Assembly (NCBI RefSeq): GCF_030867095.1
Contig: NC_081831.1
Coordinates: forward strand, 45,073,319-45,137,318
Origin: Alligator mississippiensis
Lineage: Eukaryota; Chordata; Crocodylia; Alligatoridae
Direction of reading: 5' to 3'
DNA: 64,000 nt
The translations under genes and the position numbers were made by a program. Positions 1-12,372 of this stretch are shown piece after piece. The notes under the pieces are model-generated. The model made no database searches, was not told where the DNA came from, and saw only the letters and a list, made by a program, of their open reading frames with translations. Position 1 is the first letter of the stretch, and every line of letters starts with the position of its first letter.

Positions 1-1319
1 TAAATCAGGTTTGAAATAAACTTTGGTCTGAGTAGCAAAAATATTATGATTTCACATTTTGCAGCATAAAAATTGACTTATGGTCAAATCCATGCTTCTT
101 AGTAAGGCTCCTGGATACTTTCCACATGGTGGTGATCTAATCCTTTCTCCTCTCAAATTTCCAATCTCAAGAGGGTGTACCTACAATAGGCAAGTCTCTG
201 AAAACATTTATTTTAGGTTTTACTTCATATTTATTTGGTTAAATTGTGTATCAATTAATTGGAGTTTTATATGAATAAAATCTTCAGGATTGGCCCAATG
301 ACTCCTGCTGTCTGGGGTAACTTTCAAGCCTCTATTTAAGTACATATACGCTATTAAGTGGGCTAAATATCTCAGTCATACCTTAAGACTAAAAAACTTT
401 TCTGACTGTCCCTCACCTGCACACCTGTTACTTGCCACTAGAGGGCTGGTGATCAAGGGTCTGACTAGGAGTTACAGCTGTGAGTTGCTACTACAGAACT
501 GGTAAACCAGGACAGGATTCAATCCCTGCTCCAATTTGGGGGGTGTGGCAAATGGGTTGGGGACAGGGTAGAAACATAAAGCTGGGAGGCAGAAAGTTAA
601 TGGGATGTGGTGAGTAATGAAATGGGAGGTGGGAAGAAAATGGGGGTGGGGGAAGTGTGGTAAAATGAAGGAAGTCAGTCACTTCTGGATAAAATAAAAA
701 TATAATTTTTTTAAAGATTTTAAAAGAAATAAAGAGAAAAAAAATTAAAGAAGGCCTCATATTTTAATGAATTGGTACTTGGGATTGGAGTGTGAGGGGT
801 GCTGGTCATGCTTCCTGGGGTGGCTGGGATGTGGGGGTAGTAAGGGAAGGTCCTTTTGGCTTATTAACGTGCTAATTTGGAGAAGCTACTGCCCCTGCCC
901 CAGGAAGGAACCCTGAGCTCATAGGGACCAGATCTGACCCCCACCTTGTTTCGCCTGCCCCACCTAGACCCCACTCCTGGACCTGTCCATGCCCTGCTGG
1001 CATGTGCTCTGAAGGCTTCTTGCACAGGGTTGTACCCCTGAGGGTGGGAAGGTCATACCCCCAGGGGTGGGAAAATGAGTTGGCTAGGGGCCAGAACCAC
1101 CCCCTGGGTAGAGTTCTTGGGGTAGAAAGTTTGTACAAACAGAACAGAAGTGGGGTGGGGACATTGCACCATGGGATACTGGAGGACTGCTCATCTATGG
1201 GGTACTGCACACATTAATGGAACATGAGCTGGGTAACATGGATCAGAGATAAACATACCCTGAAATACCATCACTTCAAGCCACCAACAGTGTGTTTAAA
1301 ACTAGTTTCAGGTGTTAAT
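1..1319. other. Unassigned sequence
   Basis: No recognisable gene. A G-rich stretch (about 530-660) and a C/G-rich stretch (870-1200) contain open frames on both strands, but these look compositional: no splice signals, conserved motifs or protein-like residue mix were seen. Confidence 0.4.
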
Positions 1320-2112
1320 GGCTAAGTACAGACAGTCAAAAAGCCTGAGGCTGAATTGATTCAGTCTTTACAGGTTAGTCTACACTGCAAAGATTGAACC
1401 AATAGGCAAATGAATAGACATATGCTTTTGATTCAGGAAATGCAGCCACATGCCTGCAGTGGCTCAAGCCAGAAGCTAGGGGGCATTAGAGCTTGGCTCT
1501 CTGTCATATAGCCAGCATGGGATGCATGTTCACTTCTTCTTCCTGCTGCCCCCAAGGTTGCTAGGATTTGCAGTCCAGACTCACAGCATCAGGTTTCTGC
1601 AGGTTTGCTTATTACTTCTTCTTCATGCTTCTAGGTGCCCCTGGATTTGTAGTTCACAGTCGCAGCCAATACTAATTAAGCAGAGCAGGGCAGCTCTGTA
1701 CTCAGGGGCAAGGAATTTTATCCCATGTCCCTGGCCTCAGACCCCAGCAGGGGTTTGCCTGGGGGGGGGGGGGGCAGTGAGCCAGCCAGCAAGGCCAGTG
1801 AGCCAGCCCTAGGGAGCAGAGGCCATCTCTGCTCTCCTGGAGCAGACAGCTCAGCCCAGCCCAGGGCTACAAAATGATGGGATGCTGGGGGACACTGATT
1901 TAACTTGAACCAGAAAGGGGTCTGGGACAGAAGTTTCATAAACTGGTTTAACCTAAATCAGTTAAGTCTGATACTACATCATTCAGCCAGGTTTATCCTA
2001 AACCAGTTTCAGCCATTTTCAGGTTTAAGTGCACTGAACTTGTATTCTGTTACAGGTTTAAGCCTGTTTCTGATCACTTAAATTGGTTGATATGTAACTT
2101 CTGTCCCTAGCC
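1320..2112. mobile_element. Non-autonomous DNA transposon with short terminal inverted repeats, family T1
   Basis: The left end reads ggctaagtacagac and the right end ttctgtccctagcc, which are imperfect inverted copies. The subterminal sequence near the right end (cataaactggtttaacc) recurs at 38.3-38.45 kb and 53.9 kb, and the left subterminal sequence (cagtcaaaaagcctg) recurs inverted at 46.2 kb, so this is a dispersed family. The middle includes a 16-base G run near 1761 and no transposase. The superfamily is not settled; hAT-like is a guess from TIR length, and no clean 8-bp target duplication was found. Confidence 0.5.
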
Positions 2113-2902
2113 AATCCAGGGGTTAAGAACTTCAGGAGCTAAATAAAATTAATGTATAACAAGGTCCTAACAATAGCATACTTAATTTGAGATTTAATAT
2201 AAAAATTCCATTTAGGATGACACAAAACATGCTTAAATGTTACAAAAAATACTCTAAATAGTGTGACTCAACCAGTGACTCCAAACAAAGATGCCTTTTA
2301 ACAGTGCCATTCAGTATGAGAACTGGTAGGTATGCAAGCACCTACGTTTTTTACAAGCTAAACATAGATATTTCAAATAGGACACTATAGTATCAAAATA
2401 TTTTGAATGATTGTGATCATTTTGAGGTGTCTGCAACAAAAGAATTGCTCTATTATTTTTCTGTAGTCAGAAATGAGTCCAAGATAAAAGCCAGCATTTT
2501 CTGAAAGGTGCCTTAAGTCTAAAATAGTTTGAGAACTATTGTTCTTTACACTGAATGTATATTAACTGAAAATGACTGAGTTATTTATTAATTTAAAACT
2601 TGAACAATAAGAATGAGCAGGTTTCAAAGGCAGCAGGAATGAGCTCTTCACATGGGGACCCACATATAATGTAGCTAATCTTAAAATTGTACAAACTGTG
2701 CAGATTCATTGTGGAACTAATTTATAAACTGAATCCATGCTTGATATGTATCTTGTACATCGTGCAGCATGAAGACTACACCACTTTGATATACCACGGT
2801 TTTGGAAATTTAAAGATAACACAATGAGAATTTGCATTAGGCAGTGGCCTTTTGCTTCAGAGAGGCGCATTAATGATTTTTTTCTTAAGACCTTCCTAAA
2901 AG
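2113..2902. other. Unassigned AT-rich sequence
   Basis: No gene, repeat or RNA recognised. Confidence 0.4.
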
Positions 2903-3080
2903 GTTGTTTGAATATCTAGCATTTAAAAGCAGGAGAGATGCTCTCTTAAGACCACCAAAAAGGCAAATTTTAAGTAGCCGCCACAGTTCTGAACTCCTAT
3001 TCAGGAGGCTTGATCCAATAGTCTCTGGATCAAGTCCAGGAAGGGTATTTGGAGAAAAAATGGTCAATTCAATTCAAATG
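2903..3080 (+). other. Candidate protein-coding exon, unidentified
   Basis: A T-rich tract followed by cctaaaag precedes an open frame that starts LFEYLAFKSRRDAL and runs without a stop past 3080. Possible donors are AAGG|gtattt at 3045 and AAATG|gtagca at 3081. The residue mix (charged, basic, with leucines) is protein-like and I know no repeat of this kind. The frame closes at a stop at 3105-3107 if it is not spliced. I do not recognise a family. Short open frames occur by chance in 64 kb, so this is only a candidate. Confidence 0.25.
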
Positions 3081-4600
3081 GTAGCATGTTGGAGGTGTTG
3101 GAGTTAATTGGAAGAAAGAGAAAAGCTATGGCAGCTGCATGTTGTAATTGTTCATTACTTGATGCTAAAAGCTGGAAATCATTATTTTTACTGGCAGTAA
3201 AGACATGTACTTCCTTAGCTCAATAAGTAGCTTTGGAATTTTGAGGTACAGGTGCGACTGACAGGATTTTTCTGAAATCCTTTGAAAGGATTCTTTTTCA
3301 TTTGATGTTTACTTACTCAGTTGCTTTCCTGGGTCTTCCTCTATCCACATTTGACATTACAAAGTTGATGTATTCTTCCCAAGATGAGTATGTGCATTAG
3401 TTTTTATTTATTTTTAATGTAACCTTTATACATTAATAAACTCTTCGGTACATGGCAAGAGGGATACTTAAGGACTTCGTTTTACTGAAAAAAGATGATG
3501 AACTGTGTCTTAGAGGAAGCAAAAACATATAAAATAAAGCCAATTTTAACTGTATTAGCATTCTGATAGTGAAAAAATGAAATGGTGGTTTGATTGTATC
3601 TCTTTTAGTATCTTGGAATTTTCCTAATGCTTTTTTAAAAAATCCTTAAATATAAGCAAATAATAGGACCTCTTAATAAATAAAAAAAATCAACCATAAT
3701 GAAACTATAATCCAGGAATCTACCATATTTTATTTACATTCCTTATGCTGTATCTATCAGTATGGCATATGATCATCATTCCAAGTGTAAGACAGAGAGA
3801 CAAAAGAGCAGGGTCAAGTGGAAGATGACATATCTCTACCTATGTCCTATAATATCATATAGAATTATACTGCACGCACATGTATGAAGTAAAGCATAAT
3901 ACTGTAAATATGACGTTTCATCATTTACTTACTGTTGTACCCTGCACATGCAATATTAGTTACTGCTGAAGTTCATTGTCTGATGCATGATATCCAAGGT
4001 CATGTCCACAGATGAAGCCATCTGTGCAAACTGCAGAAGAAGGCAGCCAGGACAGTGCACAGCACTATACTGCCAAGTCTCTCTGGCTAAGAAAAAAGGT
4101 AGGATAGTTGCATGAAAAAATCCATAGTATGTTGGACATTAGCTTTGCATACAAATCAGGGCATCAGTTAGATCATCAACTGCAAAGCCATGAGTGACTT
4201 GTGTAGAAAAATATACAGACACTCAGCAACAGACAAAGCTACAAAGCTACAGAATTATCAATACCCAGTCACCATTTTAATTAAGATATGTCTTGAGAAT
4301 TCAGAAAGGCAGAGCTAATCTGATTGCCTTTCAGATATTTCTCTTAAATGATATAATACTGCATATATTTGTGCTGTCTCTCAAGCTCTTATGTGAACTA
4401 TCTTTCAATCTTGTTAGATGGTCAACCATATATAAAAAAGAAGTGCCTTTTCATTTTTCCAAGATATCCAAACTGAGCCACACCAGTAGTGGGTTCAGGA
4501 ATGGAACTGCGCCCTACTTTGGCTATGCTGCATATGCAGTGAGCTCTGAGCTCACTGTCCAATCAGCATGGTCTCCTACTGAAGCTTTGCATAAACAGTA
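3081..4600. other. Unassigned AT-rich sequence
   Basis: Mostly AT-rich unique-looking DNA. One further weak exon-like segment lies at 4012-4100: a cag acceptor, about 86 open bases, then AAAAAG|gtagg. It is open in two frames and has a poor pyrimidine tract, so it is not listed separately. Confidence 0.35.
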
Positions 4601-4605
4601 GGCTT

Positions 4606-4666
4606 TGAGTTCACCAGCTGGTCAAAGTGGGGTCAGCCCTGAGCTCACCAGCTGGTCAAGGTGGGG
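4606..4666. repeat. Short tandem duplication, 35-bp unit, about 1.8 copies
   Basis: The phrase gagttcaccagctggtcaa is followed 35 bases later by gagctcaccagctggtcaa. It lies in a moderately GC-rich block (4490-4900) that stands out from its AT-rich surroundings and may be a decayed repeat. Confidence 0.5.
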
Positions 4667-4920
4667 TATAGCCGAAGTGCCAGAGGATGAGTGCTACAGA
4701 TGTTTCCTCTCTCTACTAAATTCAGCAGCAGGGGAAAAAAGGTGATGAGCATAGGTGGCAGTACTAAATCCCTGGGCTTGGGAGCCGTGTGCCAAGAACT
4801 CATGAGCAACACAGCTGCAGGGGCTGGGGGACAACCATACTGCCATGCCCACTCTGAATCTGCTCCTGAGCCACACCACAGTATCTCCACTGTATATTAT
4901 GCTTGAGACACCACTGGCTC

Positions 4921-6211
4921 ATACTTCTTACATAAACAGTACAGAATTCCTGTTTTGCAAACACCTGCTTCCTCGGTTTTCAAGACTTTGTCCTAAGAGT
5001 CAGATGAGCTGTCTGTAACATGAGAACAATATTATTTTAACTTACAGGTACACAGCAGAGCTTATTAACAGATTTAAAATGCTTTGAGATTCTCATATAA
5101 AAGCAGCTATAGAAGTGACAGAGTGCATATAATCATATTCTGACACTATAAATAATAAACTATATATATAAAAACTGTATTAACTCTACCCAAAATAGCT
5201 ACTTAAATGCTAATGTTACTCCATACAGCTCTTACAGAAAAGAGGAATACATATATATTTTATTTTAAACATTAAATATTCACAAAATATTTTTTTTAAG
5301 TATCTGGCAAATAATTAAGATAAATGCATTGCCTCATCAAGATGAAAGACTTGGGAAGTCTTCTGAATTTTTCATTTGAAAAATAAAAACATAACATTAA
5401 TAAGACTTAATGGCATGTTTAAATATTTAAAATGTATCTGTTAAAATCTCTTTATATATTTAAATACCTATGCATAAAGCAACATCAAGTGCTTAAATTA
5501 TTTTGTGCATCAGTTAACTTGAAAATACTAACTTTTCCATACTATGTTATGGTTTATGTTCTCTCCATGGGGAAATAACAGCACAAGTACATCTGAAAAA
5601 ATGATTCTACTATCCATTTCAGTATATAACTTTAACATTCAGATTCATTTTTACAGAGACAGGCTTATTAACATTTCAATTGTATTCAAAATCATTTCCT
5701 TTACAAATTATAACCCTCGATACCAACTGAAGTATATTCTTCTCTCTACCCCAGCATAGGTAATATTTACCAGATAGAATGGCAGGTAGTTTGACTGAAG
5801 AAGGGATGTGATGGCCAAGCCACAACTGTCATATTGAATGAAATAGTTTGAATGTTTGTAATAGTTGCCCATTAGCCAGTTTTAGGAAGAAGACAAGATT
5901 TATCTCCTTATCTAGGCCATTGTTTTGGTCTACATGCGAAAGATCCTGACTTTGCTCAAAGTCTTAACTCTTGAATTTTATCTTTAGAGGTCTTTAACAA
6001 AGTTAACCTAAAAATGACCATAAAAACTGTAACCTACTCTCCCAAATTGGAGGTGACTACACTTGCAGAACAACGAAGGAAGAATCGCAAGTGTAGACCA
6101 GATCAGACTGATCACCTGAACCACCCTCTCCATGAACACGAATCTCTTAGTTCACGCTGAAGCTGCAGAGCACCTGAAAGGGACTGAAGGAAGGGGACTT
6201 AGTCCTATCAC
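4921..6211. other. Unassigned AT-rich sequence
   Basis: No gene recognised. Around 5807 the text tgtgatggccaagcc resembles the start of the 6-bp-target LTR family at 26821 and 55040, but no matching end or target duplication was found. Confidence 0.35.
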
Positions 6212-6300
6212 TGCTGAGGCCAACCCATTGAATTGTATTGCTGAGGCGAGCCCATTGAACCGTACTACTGAGGGCAACCCATTAAATTGTACTACTGAGG
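6212..6300. repeat. Minisatellite, 27-bp unit, about 3.3 copies
   Basis: Three consecutive units begin at 6212, 6239 and 6266, each reading t(g/a)ctgagg..(a/c)acccatt.aa..gta, followed by a partial fourth. The unit length is constant at 27 bases with a few substitutions between copies. Confidence 0.8.
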
Positions 6301-7192
6301 AATGAAACCATATTTAGGTGTTTGGCTTCTTGGAATTCTAGGATTGTAAGTATATTATGAAAATAATAGTATTGATTCAAATTTAACTTTTAGTTGTAAT
6401 TGTAGTTGTTTTTGTAATACTAATTCTTATAGCATTGTTTGGGAAGGAAGTGCATTTGGAGCATTGTTTCTGATATATGTAGTTATTGTGTTCTTAATGT
6501 TTGTGGTATTTCTTAAAGCTAGGCAGTATTATATGTGTAGCAAAGAATTTTAAAATAAAATTGTGTTGTATGAATTAAGTGTGTAATCATTGTGAAATCG
6601 TCCAATCAACTAACTACTCCCCCAGCCAGTGCATCAAAATGAATCAGTAAATTGTGTGGGATTTTCTCTATTCCATAACCCACTAGAGACAACAACCAGT
6701 CATGCATCCTGCACAGAGGCCAAGCACAATTACATGGGAGCCAATAGGTGATCACTAGTACAAGTGATCTTGTATGAGTGCCTCAATTGTGCACTAATTA
6801 GCTAACCTATGTATCCATAAGTTTCTTATTAATACTTTTTTCTTCCTTCTCTATCTATTGTTTGCTGCTTTATTAATTCTTGAATTAGGCAGCAAGGACT
6901 TCAGGATTTAAACATTGTTTCAACATGTGTTTCTTTACAATTTAGCAAAATGCTGTCCTGATCCTAACTGGGACTTCTTGGCCCTTCTGCAATACAAATG
7001 TTTAGCAAAAATAATTGTTAAATAATTGTGCTTTCCAAAGACGTTGCTGCTTCATCCGAGTACACCTTAAGGCATGATCCACTGCAACTAGAGGGAAAAA
7101 TAGAGATGGAATGTTGGAAAGGATGGGGAATGATGGAAAGGAGAGGACATTATGCTCCTCCTGCACTAGCTGTACCCCTTTTATAAGAACAG
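6301..7192. other. Unassigned AT-rich sequence
   Basis: No gene recognised. AATAAA-type motifs occur near 6550, but no transcript structure could be attached to them. Confidence 0.35.
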
Positions 7193-7268
7193 TGGGTGCG
7201 TGAAATGTTTACTGAGGAGTTGATTAATTAGCTCCACAGTAAACATCACACATCTATGTATGTGCCCC
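7193..7268. mobile_element. Small foldback MITE, family F
   Basis: A hairpin with arms tgtttactgaggag (from 7206) and ctccacagtaaaca (to 7245) flanks a ttgattaatta core. A similar core occurs in the larger foldback elements at 56.2 kb and 63.8 kb. The outer ends (gggtgcgtg and tatgtgcccc) are weakly inverted. Confidence 0.5.
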
Positions 7269-7611
7269 TATTAGGCTGGAGTAAACTAATTAACTCTGCA
7301 GCAGGATAGAACTTGTAAATACAATATATTGCTATGGAGTTTTCTCCTCTGCAGCAGCATAGGTGTAGATGCTGCCCCGGCTGGCGGGGGCATGAGGTGT
7401 TTCAGTATAGGGGCTGCTTGCTGGCTAGTCCCAAACTGGAGCACCCTCATGTCCCAGCCAGCCCCTCTGCAGCACATTGAGCCAAAGGTGGAGGTGGGTG
7501 GGAGCAGCCCCAGGCTGGCAGACTGACCCCCAGAACCCCCTGCTAGCCAGGGCTGCTCCAACCTGGCCCATTATACTGCAGTCCCAGGTGCACTTTCAAA
7601 CAGCACACATC

Positions 7612-7862
7612 CTGTGGGATGCTCCATCCACCCCACCATCACAGCATTCATGAGCCATGCCTGGTACCTCGAGGTATGTAGAAAAAACATTTAAAGCTGT
7701 GTCTATGGCTGAATCACTGATTCTCTGAATCAGCATCGAATCTTCAGATTCGGATTCAGCCAAATCAAATTGGGACAGTGACCTGAATCAATTAATCGAA
7801 TCACTGTCCCCAATTCAGTCCAAATCCAAATCCAAATTGAATACAGCCCATTTCACACACCA
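7612..7862. mobile_element. Right-half copy of foldback family G
   Basis: This shares a long, closely similar stretch with 17890-18130, including attcatgagcc, ggtacctcgaggta, gtagaaaaaacatttaaagc and the gattcrgattcrg-rich A/T section. Only one arm is present here; the complete foldback is at 17.37-18.13 kb. Confidence 0.65.
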
Positions 7863-7890
7863 CAGTATCTTCTGCTTATTCCACTTCCAG

Positions 7891-8003
7891 TAAATCTGCT
7901 TTTTAACAGTGACTTAATCAAATATGAGAAGAAAAGAATTTTTGTTCTGATAACTACCAAGCAGAAGAAAGAAGGACCAGTGGCAACTCCTTGCACAGTG
8001 AAG
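7891..8003 (+). other. Candidate protein-coding exon, unidentified
   Basis: A good pyrimidine-rich acceptor (tcttctgcttattccacttccag) lies just before 7891 and the segment ends AAG|gtattc. One frame is open throughout, includes NLLFNSDLIKYEKKRIFVLI near its start, and ends in phase 0. A second acceptor (ctttttaacag, ending at 7919) would shorten the exon and keep the same frame. It is followed by two phase-compatible candidate exons at 8506 and 8957, which is why I list it. I do not recognise the protein. Confidence 0.35.
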
Positions 8004-8171
8004 GTATTCTTAAATTACTTTATATTCTAAACAACATACAAAAATGTTTCAGAGGCAAGAACGTAAAAAATCCACCTTTAAGATATCTGTTTTAAAAGAT
8101 GACTTTTTTATAATGTTGAGAGAAACTTAAATAGAAACTTGGAAATCAAAATCATTTACCATGACTCATTT

Positions 8172-8207
8172 TATCATCATCATCATCATCATTGTCATCA
8201 TCATCAT
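8172..8207. repeat. (TCA)n microsatellite
   Basis: Twelve TCA-type units with one interruption (attgtcatc). Confidence 0.9.
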
Positions 8208-8505
8208 ATTAGCCTCCAAAGTCACATGACCTTGAATAAAATATTTATTCACATGCAGCTCAGTTACTCACCCAATCCAATCCTGTAGTGATATATCACA
8301 TTATCAAGTTTGTGTGTATAGTATTTTACTATAGCCATCAGTTTCCTAGTTTTTCATTTCCTTTTGAAATGAGATCACAAAGATGTTACTGGAACAAACT
8401 TGGAAAAGAATATTCTTTCTGTTGGAATGTATTTTATAAAGTAACTGCAAACACTAGGTTAACAGTAATGGAAACTGAAGTCTTTCTTTTTCACTTGCAG
8501 AACAG

Positions 8506-8603
8506 GTGTGCCAAAAAATTGCTAAAAATAACCCACAAGATCCCCCTCTGTACCCAGCAAATCAGTATTATTTAAACTTATTCTTAAGACAGCATCTCTT
8601 GAG
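8506..8603 (+). other. Candidate protein-coding exon, unidentified
   Basis: The acceptor region is pyrimidine-rich (tctttctttttcacttgcagaacag) and the donor is strong (TTGAG|gtaag). The frame that enters in phase 0 from the 7891-8003 candidate reads VCQKIAKNNPQDPP, then LYPANQYYLNLFLRQHLL, open to the donor and leaving phase 2. Proline-, tyrosine- and asparagine-rich text open through both splice sites is protein-like. An alternative acceptor five bases upstream (8501) would enter another frame that soon stops. The gene is not identified. Confidence 0.4.
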
Positions 8604-8956
8604 GTAAGAAGATTCCATTTCCATGATGATTTGAAATTTGTACTAGTTTTACAAATACTTCTAACAAGAGTTGTTTTATTAAAGGTAACCAACTCCTGTC
8701 CAGTGGGAACCATAGCAAGAAAGACTGGAAGGCTTTAACTATTGGTGACACATAGGAGAGTGCATGTGGGTGCACATGCATCCCCTGAGATCGGCCATGT
8801 ACCCCCTGGAAGCATCAGCTGTGAAACCAGAAGTGCCACCCCCCTCCGCCCCGCGCAGTGATCGGGGGATCAACTGCTGGGGACCCCCCCACTCCATTGG
8901 CAATCTCGTGCCCTTCAGACTCAGGAGGCACCAGTCACCCATGGCTTTAACTACAG

Positions 8957-8993
8957 AGTGCTTACAGAGAAGGATGAAGGATTTGGCTGGAAG
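8957..8993 (+). other. Candidate short exon, unidentified
   Basis: The acceptor ctttaactacag and donor TGGAAG|gtgagt bound 37 bases. Joined in phase to the 8506-8603 candidate, the frame reads R-VLTEKDEGFGWK. Without splicing at this donor the frame continues 16 residues to a stop (GTG AGT GAA... TGA), so this could instead be the last exon. The short length makes it uncertain. Confidence 0.3.
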
Positions 8994-11205
8994 GTGAGTG
9001 AAGTTGAAGGAGATGAGCTGACGGTAGAAAAAACATGACTCTACAGTTGGACAGTTTTGAAGGATGAGTTATAGAGATGAAAGAAAGCCCAATGTATAGT
9101 GATGGAAAAGTTCAGTGCATAGTCCTTTAGTGAGGCTGGAACTTGGGAAAAGATCAAATGAAGGTTATGGGGCTTGACTGGCTAACAGGGAAGAACAGAA
9201 TTTTCAGAGAATTGTGGTGGGTGACATCTGTTACAGTAAAGAATTTGGGGAGCATGAAATCATATATAATGGAAGAGAAAAGGACAATACTCTGATAAGA
9301 AGTACTTTAAGCTTGATTATGTATAAAAAGCCTCACATTAATCATTCTGTGTGTGTTGGATACTGTTCTTTGCAGATATAGGAAAATATGCATATTGCTC
9401 ATGGTTTTATGCAGTATTGATGCAGATCTCTCAATGAAAACAATGTCAACAGTTCTTTATGCCCCTTTCTCCTTCATTGGGTTTGGAGTTGCTTTACAAG
9501 GATTTGGTAGTCTTTTAGTCTCCCTTCTTCTTTAATGTTGGGGTTTGTTATGAAAATCATTTTTCAAAAGGAAAATATATATAGTGTTTGTAAATATGGG
9601 GACTAAAAGCAGTAGCATGAAAATGCTTTGGAACATGCAGGTAACCTGTGTATAGCGCTGGGCTTAGAAGAGCTCTAGAAACCTGTTTACTAGGGAAGAA
9701 GTTGCATCTAAAACCAGTAATTGCAATTAATTCTCAGCTTCAGGTCTGTCAACCCATTTACTTATAGTACAAGTTCTTGGCATTACACTAGCTACCTGAG
9801 AGGACAGCAAAAGTGGTTTGAGAAAGCTACCAAATAAAACAAATGCCTGTCTTCAGAATATGGGCTGCAGGAAGAAGTTTGCTGCATGGATGACCTTACA
9901 AATCTCTATCTTTGGTACATCTGGCATGACACGTGCAATATCTATAGTGTAAATATTTCCATCATTGACAAAGCGTGCATAATTTTTTCCCTCTTTGTCA
10001 TTGCCCATTTCTGTCCTGTATCAGCCTCCTTGTATGTCAGTCCTGGAGCTTTTCTGAACAGAAGCTGCTGTTCAAGCCAAAGTGTAATTTGGTTTTGAAA
10101 TGTGACAAGTGGGCACTGAGATTATACCTCCCAATTTATCATTTATGACTTAAACCAAGATTGAACTTTTCCTAACTTCTGAAGCACAAAGTCCTTTAGC
10201 CAAATAATAAACTGAGTAGATCTCACATGTGATACAGCCTCTGGAGGCAGTGAAAAACTTGCTTTTTGCACTATGACAGGCTCCCAAACATAGGAATCAA
10301 ATCAGGCAGAGATTTAAGAGAGTTTTACAAGAAACCCAATCAAATCACTGGAGATGATGAAACTCAGAGGGATCAGATATGAGATGCTCTCCCTTTTTAT
10401 AGGGTTAACTTGGCCACAAACAACACATATACTACCTTGCAGTTTGTATGACAGAGTGCAGGTGAAAAATAGATAGACTGGATGATTTTTAATTTAGAGT
10501 GATGAGATTACTGACTCCATGTCCTCAAGTGCTTGTTGTTCTCAGTCTTGGAGCTATTCTTTTTTAATACTTTCCAAATGTAAACTGGAAAAATGCCATT
10601 TCTCATTTCAAGGCCTCCCCATCTGTCACTGCTTATTTGAACACACTTGAGAATCTGAATGTACACACCCATTCTAATTATGGCCCCAGTTTCATCAAAT
10701 ATCTTAAGAATGTGTCTAACTTTAAGTACATGACTAGCCTCATTAAATTTGACACCGGAGAGCTATTGCTCCAGTTCTTCCAGCTTCAATTTTACAGCTA
10801 TCTGGCTTCTGCTTATACCAGTTTTGTTTCCTCCTTCATGCCTCCCTTTTTCAGCTAAAATAGGTGGTTGGGGCAGGTGCCTGGAATGGGGAGCATGTGG
10901 CAGCTACACAGAAGTAAAGAATAACTGGCACAACTATTTGAAATATATGTCATTTTTGTCTGCCTGCTTTCTACTAATCCCTTAAAAGAAAAAGAACATA
11001 TGGGCCACTATATATAGGAATTATTTATCTCACTACTGAAGTATAGCTACCTATGGGGGTAAACAAAGCAGCTGCTTGAGATTTATATTACTCTTTAAAA
11101 CAGGAAATGAAAATTGCTCTCAAGACCCATCTGCAGCCTAAAATGTTTGTTGCGGCCTCCTAGAAACTCCTCTTGGAGTTTTTGAAGTTAAGCATTCCTA
11201 ACACG
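8994..11205. other. Unassigned AT-rich sequence
   Basis: No gene or repeat recognised. Open frames here lack splice context or protein-like composition. Confidence 0.35.
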
Positions 11206-12170
11206 TAGGGCGCGTCCACACGAGTGTGCACATGCCTCTTGCCCTGCCCCAAACCCCTTTGAGGTGGGTCAACAGGCACGTGTGGGAACAAAAAAATCTT
11301 CCAGGAGTCTAAAAAAATCAAAGCTTACAAAAGCGGTGCAGGGCACAGTCCAGGACCATGCCCTGAGGCAACCGGAGGCTGGGTCCTCCATGGAGATGCT
11401 CTTGCTGCCACAGCATCTCTATAGTTGACTCCTCGCCCTGGTGCTGAAACATGCGGTGGACCAGACCACATGTTTCAGCACCAGGGCTCTGGTGCTGGTG
11501 AGTAAGGGGTTGGGGAGGCTGGAAAAGGGGGGAGGGGACCATGGGGGGACCCCCAATGGCCCCGCCCACTCTCCAACCCCCCCAAACCTTGCTGCAGACA
11601 GCTCCTCCCCCACCAGCCCCCCCAAGGCCCCTGACCCCTGCCATGGCCGGCCCTTCCCCCTGCAAGACCCCCCGAGGATCCTGACCCCTGCCGTGGCCAG
11701 CCCCTCCCCCTGCCAGCCACACCCAAGGCCCCTGATCCCTGCCCTGGCCATCCCCATCCCCCCAAGCTCTCCAACCCTGCCCCCCTCCCCATACTTAAAA
11801 ACAAACAAAAAACCGGCACTTACCGGCAGTTGGAGCTGCCGTATGGCTGACTGGGGCTCCACCCGCCCAGTGCTGGGCAGGGTGACAGCCCCAGTGGCCC
11901 CAGCCTGGGCCCTCCTGCCCCTCTGCTGTCCTGTGCTGCCTAGGGGACTCTGCCAGGAGGCTCTGGAGCCCCACCACCCCTGCTTCTAAGGTAAGCAGAG
12001 GCTGTTCTTTTTCTGGTGGGGGGGTTAAGTGATGGTGCCTGGGGTTGTGGGGGTAGCCTTGGGGGCCTGGGGGTACAAGTTGGGGGGTGGGGCTGGGTGG
12101 GCCACCCATTGGGGGGGCTGCAGCAGCTGGTGGAGGATAGGGCCAGGTGGGTAGCAATCTTTTTAGATGT
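11206..12170. mobile_element. GC-rich putative DNA transposon with GGGCGCGT end
   Basis: The left end gggcgcgtccacacg resembles the ends of the Harbinger-like element at 30715-36017 (gggcatatgtaaat and gggcgtgtgtaaac). The interior is C-rich, with repeated phrases such as ccctgcc.tggcc, and holds a near-perfect palindrome at 11428-11479. I could not find a matching right end, so the right limit is only where GC-rich text returns to AT-rich. Long open frames on both strands here are a compositional effect. Confidence 0.35.
11428..11479. repeat. Palindrome with about 22-bp arms and a short loop
   Basis: Arms ccctggtgctgaaacatg and catgtttcagcaccaggg face each other around cggtggaccagacca. Confidence 0.85.
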
Positions 12171-12372
12171 GACTTAATTGGAACAACTGCCAGTCATTTC
12201 AAATTAGCAACCACATACATAAAGGTTAGGGTGAACAATCAAAGATTTTTAGAAGCTAAAGGCAACAGTATTAAACTTCCTTAGCTTGATATCAATGGTT
12301 ATATCTTAATCTTCTGTGCAGCAACTTCATGGAGGGCCACTCGCATGATTAGTGGCCTTCATGCTATGGGGG

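Noticed and set aside
4012-4100. Exon-like segment with cysteines between cag and gtagg
   Set aside because: Weak pyrimidine tract, open in two frames, and phase does not join cleanly to the 2903-3080 candidate.
5807-6640. Possible further solo LTR starting tgtgatggccaagcc and containing the 27-bp repeat
   Set aside because: The start resembles family L3, but no convincing end and no target duplication were found.
11318-12157. Several long overlapping open frames on both strands (up to 182 codons)
   Set aside because: They coincide with a C/G-rich repeat in which stops are rare. The translations are proline/glycine/serine-rich with no domains.
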